Shown here piece by piece: positions 24,092 to 34,000 of a stretch of DNA of 64,000 bases (position 1 is its first letter; each line of letters opens with the position of its first letter). The stretch spans positions 620,001 through 684,000 of the forward strand of contig ML058526.1 of the NCBI GenBank assembly GCA_003013855.2, read 5' to 3'. This DNA is from Liriodendron chinense (taxonomy: Eukaryota > Streptophyta > Magnoliopsida > Magnoliales > Magnoliaceae). The translations under genes were made by a program, and so were the position numbers. The notes under the pieces were generated by a model. That model did not search any database. It was not told the origin of the DNA and was given only the letters and a program-made list of their open reading frames with translations.

Positions 24092-24379
24092 AAGCTCCTC
24101 TCCCTCTCATTTCCATCATCCTTAAAATCTAAGTCTTCTCTTCTTTTCTTCTTTTCCTTTGTAGAAGTAGAGTAGTGTAGTTTTTCCTTTGTAGAAGTTT
24201 TAGTCTTCCATTGTTGCATGGTTGGCTAAACCTCTAGCTAAGGTTAGGGTGAAGCCTTTAAAGAAATTTGTAAGCTTTGGTTCTTTTGGTTCAACAGTTG
24301 TGCTTGAATGTTGGAGTTCTCTTTGGTTGATTGGTTTGGTTGTCCACTTCGGCAAACACTATTGTTGTGTAAGCCCGTT

Positions 24380-24790
24380 GATCCATCGTCGACTCTGGGC
24401 ACGTTGGATGCTTGGGATCCCTTACACACCAATTAGCTAGTTCATGAATGATAAAGTCCCTTGATCCATCGTCGACTCCAGGCACGTTGGATGCTTTGGA
24501 TTTCCTACGATCATCGAGCTAGTGCAGGTAAAGTCATTGATCTGTAAAATCCCTCGATCCATCGTCGAATCCGGGCACATTGGATGCTTTGGATATCCTG
24601 CAATCGATAGACGAGATTTAATGGTTGAATCAGTCAATCAAAGCCTCCTATCTTGTAAGTATGCATTTGATCGTATGATTTGTGATCTTATCGATTGACG
24701 TTTTGGCAAAGTTGTTAATCTGTATAATTCCTTGAGCCATTGTCGACTCCGGGCACAGTGAATGCTTGGAATTCCCTGCGATCAACTAAC
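24380..24790 (+). repeat. GATCCATCGTCGAC repeats in U5 of D
   Basis: Copies near 24380, 24463, 24556 and 24734, each continuing with GGGCACGTTGGATGCTT or a variant. Spacings are 83, 93 and 178 bp. Confidence 0.75.
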
Positions 24791-25169
24791 GAGTGCTTCA
24801 TGGTCAAATCAATCAGTTTAGATCTCCATCTTTTATAAAATATGCAAGTGGTTTTACCGTTTTATCCTCCGATTGGAATGGATCTTTATTCGATTCCAGT
24901 TGAGTTATAGTTGGACCAATGAATCAAACGTTATAGATAAATCAAAGGTGGATCCCTAATGCCTTAGCCCCTTTTTCTATTTTTGTCTTTCACCACACAC
25001 AACTTGCTCCACTCTTGTGGATTAAACCAGATTTCATCTCTCTCACCTAAACTAATTCCTCTAAGTGTTCTTAACCCCAATCCCTGTGGTTCGACCTCGG
25101 TCTCACCGAGTATTTTACTACTTCGCTACCTGCACTTAGGTGTGCAATCTTCGGATTGTAGCAAGTTTT

Positions 25170-25187
25170 TGGTGCCGTTGCCGGGGA
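25170..25187 (+). promoter_or_regulatory. Primer-binding site of element D (tRNA-Asp type)
   Basis: TGGTGCCGTTGCCGGGGA matches the complement of the 3' end of plant tRNA-Asp (…CCCCGGCAACGGCGCCA) at 17 of 18 positions. It follows the LTR by six bases, as in Athila elements. Confidence 0.8.
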
Positions 25188-25367
25188 TTGTAATGGTGAA
25201 GAATATTTTTAGAATTAATTTTTGTACATATTTACTAACTCTTTTGTTTTGTTGATTTTAGGAATTGTCAAGAGCCGAATACTCTTCTTCTCGGGTAACC
25301 TCTTCCCTTATCTCTTTTACATGCTTAGTTTGTGCTAAGGTAAGAGTCTTATGAATTAACCAAACTC

Positions 25368-25736
25368 ATGGATGAAAATGAATTATGGGATGAGTACGAA
25401 GTGCATCATATGCCACCAAGAAAGAAGACCTTATGTGATTATATGGGTGGGTATGAAGTGAACCATGCTCCATCAATTAAGCCCTTACGTGATTACTATT
25501 TTGAGGCCGAAATGATTGAAAGAGGTTGTGGTATTTGTAAGAGCGATGCACACTTAACTAAGGATTGTCCTAAAATCCCTATTTTGCGAATGTTGTATCA
25601 TTAAGCCAATACGAGAAATGCTTATCAATGGCCATTTTATGCCCCAGCGTCAAACACATATGGGTCTAGTTGGCAAAGTCATCCCAACTTCAGTTGGAGG
25701 AATGAACCTACTGTCAGTGCTAGTAGTAAACCTTAA
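25368..25736 (+). pseudogene. Element D shortened gag with zinc knuckle
   Basis: Starts MDENELWDEYE (25368). It has a zinc-knuckle-like CGICKSDAHLTKDC near residues 55-70, then a stop at 25602-25604; the frame goes on with the Athila gag tail (SNTYGSSWQSHPNFSW) to a second stop at 25734-25736. The large central capsid domain present in Athila B (42960-43200) is missing, so this gag is a deletion derivative. Confidence 0.65.
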
Positions 25737-26822
25737 GAATTTTCTACTAGTACCTCATATGTGCCTCCAACGAGGGAAACCTTAGAGGATACTTTGCAAG
25801 CCTTCCAAGAGCTTAAAACTTCAATCGAACCTCGCCTTAATAAAATCAAATCTCACCTTGATGCTTGGGAGGAAGGGACCTTTCCAGCCCAACCTCAACC
25901 TAACCCCCAGGAGCAATATGAGGAGGATGATTCGAGTTGTTCTAACCTTCAGGAACCTACACATGAATCCCCCCAAGCCATAGACGCGCAACACTCCGAT
26001 GATGACATGTGCACACAGCATGGGGATGATGATGCGATCCATGAGGCCGACACAATCGATACCCTTATGGAGGAGGAATTCCTCATAACCTCTCCTTTCG
26101 ATCCCTTTGGAGATTGTTTGGACCACTTTGCTGATTCTGAGGATGACACAATTTCAGAAGTGGTTACTGCATTACGAGACTCAACTTCAGTGCTCAATAC
26201 AAGCCAGTGGGGACCTCGTTTCGAAGAGCTTCCCTCTACCGGTTCAGAGCCTTCACCATCAAGTATTGCAGCACCAAAGTTCAAGACTCGAAATTGCATT
26301 CCTCGTGCATGTCCCATCGGGTCTAACTACGTCTTCATTCCTGTCGAGCGCCAAATTTTCTTCTATCAGCTCGAATACCAAGACTCGGCCCTAATCATGG
26401 AAGATAAAGAGAATATGGACACCACCATGGTTGCCAAATTAAAGCACAAGGGCACCAAGAGAATGCAAGGTGGTCAAGAGAAGAAGGATCTATTCATCTG
26501 CACACCATTGCGATATGTCAGTGCAGAGGGTACTTACACCCAAAGTAGCTCAGATTCCATCACAAAAGATCAATTTGATGGATTGAGCTTGTCTGAACTA
26601 CTTAATGAAGGCTCAGGCAAGGGGCAGGAATTGCCTCTGATTGATTGGATCATAGTCATGGTCCCATCTGAGCCAGATGAACCCGAGGAATTACAAAAGA
26701 TTAGGGATGAGCCTAAAGAAATCGCATCCGAGACCGACTCGGACCCCAGCCCCAAATTTATATTGATGTTTGGACAGGAGGATGTGGGCCCACCTACTGA
26801 CTCCTTTGGCCCTGCCTCCTGA
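25737..26822 (+). pseudogene. Element D chimeric ORF: gag tail fused to the protease/RT linker
   Basis: About 355 codons without a stop. Its first 60 residues match the gag C-terminus (LEDTLQAFQELKTSIEPRLNKIKSHL; compare Athila B at 43700-43900). Residues about 95-175 (EEEFLITSPFDPFGDCLDHF ... FEELPSTG) align in pattern with the acidic protease-RT linker of Athila C (EETFPLSLYSDPLEACVAHS). The rest, to residue 353, is unrecognised. Protease, RT and integrase are absent, so D would depend on other Athila elements. No ATG is evident at the start (GTG at 25761); expression is uncertain. Confidence 0.55.
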
Positions 26823-27827
26823 GGGGAGGGAGTGCAGGGCAGTAGTGGTTCGTAGTCCCCATGACGGCAGAATAAAAGCCGAATTCTCGACACCCCGAGT
26901 TAAATAGGGAAACCTTCATTGCCATCATTACTCGGGGTCCCTTAAAAAAAAAAAAAAAAAATAGTAGTTAGGATGTTTAGTATCCATGTCTTTTATTCTG
27001 GTAATTCATCCTTTCAGGAAATCTCTAACCTCTATTCTTCACCTTTATGGCTGCTCTCATGTTGATTATGATTTTCTATACATTTAATCTTATTTTAACA
27101 TTGAAGATAATGTATCATTTAAGTTGGGGGGAGTAATTCCTGCGGAAAAATTCTTCCAATTGCCTATATTTTTGTTATTTTTTATCATTTTGAAGAAAAA
27201 AAATGTATGAATTTTTGTGATTTTGAAATAAATTGAATATTTTAAAGTCTAGAGTTTTAGTTGCTTCAATAAATTTCAAAATTGAGTTCTTTCCATTAAT
27301 TTTCTATTAGAAAATGATAAACATTGATTGAGTCATGGATTTTCATAGTTCACATCTAGCTTGCACTGCCAGGATTTGAGTTTGATATTATAATGTGGAC
27401 TTGATGCTTGTTGAGAGTGATATGAACTAAGCCTGGAGATCCTTGTATGGGTGAGATTTGTATGGGTGAGTTGACTGGGTTTGGACCTAGCGTTTAAGGT
27501 ATGGGCCTAGAGTTTGGACAGATGGGTCGACTAGATTTGAACCTAAGGTTTGGGGTATGGGCTTTCATCCTTCTGACCATCTCGACCAGCTTTGTAGCCA
27601 AAGGTGAACGGGCATTTAATGCTTTGTGTATTTAATACAACCAAAGCTTACTATTTGGTGTGGTCCACTGGACCGTTGAATCTGCAGCATTTTTGGGCCC
27701 ATACCCTAACATGATCTTAAAGAAGAGTTGGACGGCGTGGATAAACAGATCAATCTTGGTGGCCCTCACACGGATCTGGTCGGACGCTTAAAGGTCCAAC
27801 CAGGGTTGGAAGCAATCTGCATCCCAA
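26823..27827 (+). other. Element D 3' region with polypurine tract; no 3' LTR seen
   Basis: Holds an inverted repeat (ACCCCGAGT near 26894 and ACTCGGGGT near 26929), an A18 run at 26945, the Athila-type phrase TTGAAGATAATG followed by AAGTTGGGGGGAG (27121-27133, a polypurine tract), and AT-rich sequence. The expected 3' LTR start does not follow. A truncated core-family fragment lies at about 27655-27800. Confidence 0.5.
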
Positions 27828-28330
27828 CTTAGTGGGTGTTACCCCTAACATGAGGCCCACATGGATGATATTTTGTATATCCACACCGTCCATCCGTTCC
27901 TCCAGCCCATTTGAGGATGCGTTTCAAAAATTATATAGATCCAAATCTCAGGTGGATCATACCACTGGAAGCAGTGGTGATTGACTGCCCCACCATTAAA
28001 AATTTGAAGGAGCCCATTGTAAGGTTTTAGTAATGTTTATTTGCAATCCAGCCTGTTGATAATGTCAAGAATACCTGGATGAAGGGAAAATATAAGGATC
28101 AGCTTGATCCAAAACTCTTTTGGCCCACAAAATGTTTTTAATGGTCATTCATCACTGTTATAGTAGTATGGTCCACCTGAGATTTGGATCTTCCTAGGGT
28201 TTGAGATCACGTCCTAATGAGATGGAAAAACAGATGGACGGCGTGGATATATAAAAAATACATGAAGATGGGCCCCAGATGGTTAGGGTAACACCCACTG
28301 AGATGTTCGGGTAACAACTAATCCGCTCTC
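27828..28330. mobile_element. Fold-back core-family element, GGTAACACC-ended type
   Basis: The left arm starts in GTGGGTGTTACCCCTAAC, the right arm ends GGGTAACAACTAATCCGC. The arms are inverted copies of the core ('TCCACACCGTCCATCC' left, 'GGATGGACGGCGTGGATA' style right, here GATGGACGGCGTGG). The left end is slightly truncated relative to its relatives at 37708 and 52883. Confidence 0.7.
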
Positions 28331-28689
28331 GGCACTAACAGGGGAAGAAGGTACTACGACCAGCCGGTGCCCAGGAGTGATCACCTACTACTCCTGTGAG
28401 AGGACGAGAATAGCCAAAGACGAGAAACTATTTCATCCTCGACCGTAGGATATGACCACTGTCCTTAGGTCTTCAGTTTGTCCACGTGGGACCCATGGTT
28501 CTGTGATCCAGACAGTTGATAGATTTGGCCCCAACATGGATGGTCAATGTGCCATAATCTTCAAGGTTCCATAATCTTCAAGTTCGTAAAAAACCTAACC
28601 ATCGGAACATTTGGACTCTAACAGTATTTTCGGGCAACCCATCAACGGCTTAGAATCGTTCGATCTTGGAGATATTTTAGGGAGATGGT

Positions 28690-28914
28690 CTAATCATGTC
28701 CATGGCCCATTAGACGAATAGCCTGGGCAATGAACCATGGCTCCATTTGCACAAATTTAAAACATTGAGATAATCTCGAATATGCCTCAGGATCACGAAA
28801 TACCTCTTCTAGAAGAGTCCGGATCCTCTGTCCATACCGAGCAGATATATCCGGACGCGGATTGCCTGTGAAAGCAGGCTTAATGTTTGTGAAAAATCTA
28901 CGCTGTCCAATCAT
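28690..28914 (-). other. Unidentified short ORF (possible gene fragment)
   Basis: A 74-codon minus-strand frame. Its last 49 residues (RIRTLLEEVFRDPEAYSR, then LSQCFKFVQMEPWFIAQAI) look like globular, conserved protein rather than repeat translation, and end at a TAG. The first part lies in core-family element sequence. I do not recognise the family. It may be a captured exon or remnant; 28331-28689 next to it holds nothing else I can name. Confidence 0.3.
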
Positions 28915-29345
28915 TTTGTGAGATCATTTTACACGGTGCGACGAAGAATGATCCAAGACTCAAGTGGACCCCAATAAAGCAAAAGGTGGGTAGGGAAATT
29001 CCTACCGTTGAAACCTCTATGGGGTCCACAGTGATGTTTATATGCCATCCATACCGTTCATAATGTCATTCCTGCTGAGATGAACTGAAAAGACAAATAT
29101 AATCCTGATTCTAAACTTCAGTGGCCTCAAGAATATTTCAACTGTGGAAATTCAATTGTCACTTTTTCGGCCCACTTGAGTTTTGGATCCCCTTCATTTT
29201 TTGTTGCAACGCCTAAAATAATCTCACAAAACGGTTGGATCGCATAGATTTCTCACAAACATGATGATGCGCCCCACCTTAGATTCCAAGCACAGGAGAT
29301 GCCTGTAAAAGCCTGTGGCATGTAAACTCCGTCCGAGGAATACTA
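28853..29345. mobile_element. Core-family element, GCGGATTTCC-ended type (copy 1)
   Basis: Left end near ACGCGGATTGCCTGTGAAAG; right end has the inverted counterpart CACAGGAGATGCCTGTAAAAG. The arms share 'AAATCTACGCTGTCCAATC' and its inverse. Boundaries approximate. Confidence 0.6.
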
Positions 29346-29370
29346 ACAACGTCACAGAGGCAGCAGAGGG

Positions 29371-29876
29371 ACACGGATTTCCTGCGAAAGCCTTGGGTAG
29401 GAAGTCCTGCGCTGGGATCTTAGGTGGGCCCACAGTGATGTTTTTTTGATAAATCCACCCTGTCCATCCGTTTTGGGAGCTCATTTTAAGACATAAGAAC
29501 AAAAATGAACCGGATCCAAGGCTCAAGTGGCCCTCACTAAAGGAAAAGGTGGGTAGGAAAATTACTACCGTTGAATCCTCCTTGGGGTTCACAGTGATAT
29601 TTATATTACATCCATACCGTTCATAGCGCCACCACTATTGGGATGAACTGAAAACACAAATATTAGGCTGATTCAATACTCCCATGGCCCAATAAATATT
29701 TCAACTGTGATGTTCAATCCTCTCATTTTCGGCCCACTTGAGCCTTGTATCTGGTTCATTTTTTTCTCATATCCTAAAACGAGCTCCCAAAATGGATAAA
29801 CAAGGTGAATTTATAAGAAAACATCAATATAAGCCCCATCTAACTCCCTGCGCCTTGCGCAAGAAATCCACCCGCG
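29371..29876. mobile_element. Core-family element, GCGGATTTCC-ended type (copy 2)
   Basis: Left ACACGGATTTCCTGCGAAAG, right CTTGCGCAAGAAATCCAC: inverted repeats of each other. The interior has core arms around 29440 and 29790. Confidence 0.65.
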
Positions 29877-29878
29877 GA

Positions 29879-30396
29879 GACGCGAATTCCGTGAGAAAGC
29901 CTTTAGCAGGCATCTCCTGCACTCGGAATCTAGGTGCGTAGCATCATGATGTTTGTGAGAAATCTATGCCGTCCAACCATTTTGTGAGATCATTTTAGGT
30001 GTGGCGACCAAAAATGAACGAGATCCAAAACTAAAGTGTGCCGTAATAAAGCAAAAGGTGGGTGGGGAAATTCCTACTGTTGAAACCTCTATGGGGTCCA
30101 CAGTGATGTTGATATGCCATCCATAGCGTTCATAATGTCATTCCTACTAAGATTAGCTGAAAACACAAATATTATCCTGCTTCGAAACTTCAGTGGCCCC
30201 ACGAATATTTCAACTGTGGAAATTCAATCGTCACTTTTTCGGCCAACTTGAGTTTTGGATGCCGTTCATTTTTTGTTGCAATACTTAAAATGATCTCACA
30301 AAACGGTTGGACGGCGTAGATTTCTCATAAACAATACTGTGGGCTCCACCTAGATTCCGAGCGCAGGAGATGCCTGCGGAAGGCAATCCACGTCGT
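29879..30396. mobile_element. Core-family element, GCGGATTTCC-ended type (copy 3)
   Basis: Left GACGCGAATTCCGTGAGAAA, right GCCTGCGGAAGGCAATCCAC. Internal inverted arms AAATCTATGCCGTCCAACC and GGTTGGACGGCGTAGATTT are nearly perfect. It is the last element before the LAR promoter. Confidence 0.7.
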
Positions 30397-31010
30397 TCTC
30401 TGCTCGGTAGGATCCGGATTCTTTCCAGAATTTTAGGTGGACTACTTTGTGATGCTCTGGCGGAGTGTGATGGATTATACGCCGGCAATTAGAAATTACA
30501 TAAATATTGTTTACCTGCATTATAAATAATTCGAACTAAACCGTGCAAATGATGGGTAAAAGTTTAAGATGTATCATGAACCAAAAACTACTCTTATTCG
30601 GTCGTCCAATATTTGATTGTTGGACATTTATTTGACAGTTTGAAATAAAAGACATCCAATGGTCTTATTTTAAGGAAAGCAAGTGCCCACGAGTCCGAAG
30701 TTCGAATTGTTCAACCAGTCGGATGCTTATCCTATTATTCAGATACAGTGGGTTCCACAATTTGATCGGTTTAATTTGAGCTAATATACGCTACATGTAC
30801 CATTTTCAAGTACATGCGTATCAAGTGTTATCCGAGCCGGAGTATCAAATACTCCCCGTTTAGGTAAAAGCCGGGAGCATGACTTAGATGACATTGACCG
30901 TTCGGTGCGGGGTTAGATGAAAGCAAACCGTCCTATTTAACTGGACTCCCCAACGTTTAGGGAGCAGAGTGGGAAAGTGGCCAAGCTCTTCTAAAGTCGT
31001 TAGGCTTGAG
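30397..31010 (+). promoter_or_regulatory. Putative LAR promoter and 5' leader
   Basis: About 610 bp of non-repeat sequence between the last core-family element and the LAR start codon. A TATA-like CTATTTAA lies near 30933-30940, 70 bp upstream of the ATG, and a W-box core TTGACC at 30894-30899. LAR genes are commonly controlled by MYB/bHLH regulators of tannin synthesis, but I cannot assign a definite site. Transcription start unknown. Confidence 0.4.
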
Positions 31011-34000
31011 ATGGAACCGTGCAACCGGACCCTCCTCGTTGGTGCGACCGGTTTCATCGGACGGTTCTTGACTGAGTCGTCCTTAGCCTCGGGCCGAACC
31101 ACATACGTGCTTGTGCGGTCTGATGGCACTAGCCCATCTAAGGCCAAGACCATTAAGGCCCTCCAAGATAAAGGCGCTATGATTGTACACGTATGTCTTC
31201 CATACCTTATCTTGGCCGGATTAAGATTATTATTTATTTTTATTATTATTATTTTGCGTTATTTGGCTTATCCGATCGTTTTAGGGGGAGATCAACGACC
31301 GTGATTTCGTGGAGAAGATACTGAAGAACCTGAAAATAGATGTTGTCATATCAACGGTTGGTGGAGCTAGTATTCTTGATCAGCTTCCATTGGTCGATGT
31401 CATCAAAGCCGTTGGAACCGTAAAGGTAACAACATAGAAATGTTACACTCTTTTTCTCAAGATGGTCAGTTTACTGTGTACCCCACCAGATGGACGGTCT
31501 CTATCATCCCAGTTGTGCATGTGGGCAAACTCATCTCATGAAGTTGTTAGTTGGCGCAGCTTTGAAACTTGCATTGGATGGTATCAGTTACAGGATTTAT
31601 TTATTTATTTTTAATTTATTCCCAGAGGTTTCTACCGTCCGAATTTGGACATGACGTCGATCGGACCGATCCAGTGGAACCTGGGCTGGCCATGTACAAT
31701 GAGAAGCGCAAGGTCCGGAGGGCCGTCGAGGCGTCTGGGATACCGTACACGTACATCTGCTGCAACTCCATTGCCGCATGGCCTTACCACGACAACACGC
31801 ATCCTGCCGACGTTCTCCCACCGTTGGATCGGTTCCAGATCTACGGTGATGGCAGCGTCAAAGGTACTTACAATGGGGTGGTTTTCTTAAAGGAATTTTA
31901 CAACGTAAAAACTCATTAATATTGTATTAATATTTTGATACTTTTTTTTAATTAAGTTTTTATTACCTTTACCTAGTTTTCTCGTTTGTTTAACTTATAA
32001 ATTTTTTTCTAAAATGATGAAAATGCCCTCATTCCGCCTTCACTAAAAAGAAGGCCCTCTTGTACCTAATCATTTATTGGGAAAAATTGAGAAGCTAAAC
32101 ATATAGGAAGAAAAAAATTATATATAATAATAACTTGGTATGGGGTATCTACCAATATATCCACAATGATCAGGGGTGCATTGTGGGCCTCATTATTACG
32201 TGTTTAATACATGTTGTCCATCTAATTTGCCAAATCATTTTTGAGCATGAGCTTAAAAAAAGCAATCCAAATCTTAAGTTGATCACACTGTAGGAAATAA
32301 TGGTGATGAACGCCCACCATATTCAGTTTTACGTATCCTTAACAAATGGTTGAATGGCTAACAAACATTATGGTGGGCAGTACAGTAGACCTAAGAAGTT
32401 TTTAATGGTGGGCATTCAATCAACACCGTTTTTTATGGTATGGTCGAGCTGAGATTTGGATGTGCTTAATTTTTGGGTTCATAGCCTAAAAGGAGTGGAC
32501 AAAATAGATGGATGGCATGGATATGTAATACATCATCATAGTGGGCCCCATGGCGAGGGTCGCACCGTGTTGAGTGAAGCGGAGTCCGCACCCATTCCGG
32601 AAGCCTTTTACCCACGGCAAAATAGACGCAGATTTCCAGTGCTCCCGAGACTTCTTATAGTCGGAAGCTGAGTGGGACTACAAAGATTTCTGTAACAAAT
32701 CCACTCCATTCATCAGTTTTGTGAGACAATAAAAGGACAAACATCTACAAATCAGTCAGATCCAAAACTCATGTAGGCCATACAACGCGAAAAAGTGGGG
32801 ATTGGAAGCCCACCAATGGAAAGCTTTGTAGGGCCACGGAAATTTTGAATCAGGATGATATTTTTACCTACAGTTTATCTGAAGTTTAATAACCCTATGA
32901 ACGGTTTGGATAGCCTTTAAACATCTTCGTCGGCTCCAAGGAGGTTTCAACGTTGAGTAGCGTTCCCACTATTAATGGGGTGTGGCCCACATGGATTTTC
33001 GACCTGCCTAATCTTTAGAATCCTATGTTATTGTGATCTTACAAAACTAATGGATGGAGTGGATTTTTTACGGGTATCTCTGTGGGCCTCACATCATTTC
33101 CGACTGCATGAACTTCCTGCGCCAGGGGCAGATCATGCAATGACAACAAAGCAATGCCTACCTGGATTGTATACGGTTCTCTATGAGCCCCATCATGATG
33201 TATTTGTTTAAGCCACAGCGTTTATCCATTTTTCCAAATCATTTTAGGGCATGAGCCAAAAACTCAAGCAGATCCAAGTATCAGGTGGATCACACCCGCA
33301 TGAAACATTAGTGATGAATGCCCACCATTAAAAACTTCTTGTGGGCTACAAAAGTTTTAGATCAAGCTGATATTTTTTTCTTCCCTTCATCTAGTCTGTG
33401 TAATCTAATCAAAAGGTTGGATGGAAAATAAAAATTATGGTGGGCATTAATGTGGTCCCCAGGAAGTTTTTAATGGTGGCCGTTCAATCACCACTATTCC
33501 CCATGGCGTGGTCCACTTGAGATTTGAATCTGCTGGCTCATGCCCTAAAATGATATGGAAAAATGGATGGACTGCGTGGATACATCATGGTCCACATCAT
33601 GGTGGGTCTCACAAAACACCAACTAGTAACCACATCCCTGTTACTATACAATCCGCCTGCACAGATGTTTTTTAACCTTTTAAAGATTTTTTTATAATAA
33701 CACATATTTACATGCATCTAGGTACTTGTTTAATTCTTATTAAGCAACCTCAGTAATTGGTGGACATTTTTTTGTCATTTTAGGAAAATCATTCGTTAAT
33801 GGAAGGTACCCATTTGATATGGAAAAATGGATGGACAACATGGATACATCATGGTTCACATCATGGTGGGTCTCACAAAATACCAACTAGTAAACACATT
33901 CCTATTACTACTCTGCACAAATTTTTTTTTTTTCAACCTTTTAAAGATTTTTTTATAATAACACATTTACATTTAGGTATATGTTTAATTCTTATTAAGC

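Larger units (their letters stand above)
20504..25163 (+). repeat. 5' LTR of Athila-derived element D (contains insertion E)
   Basis: Starts TGATGAGCACTTAATTTTG, homologous to the starts of the B LTR (39179) and the C LTR (47129, minus), and ends GGATTGTAGCA six bases before a tRNA-Asp-type PBS. It is interrupted by LTR-like insertion E (20699-22589). U3 is very rich in CCGTCC / CCAGC words (22740-23840), a TATA box lies at 24083-24091, and U5 has degenerate GATCCATCGTCGAC repeats. The flank just left of the start is GAGGT; the matching 3' duplication is not seen. Confidence 0.7.

Noticed and set aside
26945..26962. A18 run as the tail of a processed pseudogene or SINE
   Set aside because: No polymerase III boxes and no target duplication; it lies in the element D 3' region.
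30969..31010. Upstream in-frame start of LAR (GTG at 30969)
   Set aside because: Not an ATG; ATG 31011 gives the expected short N-terminus.
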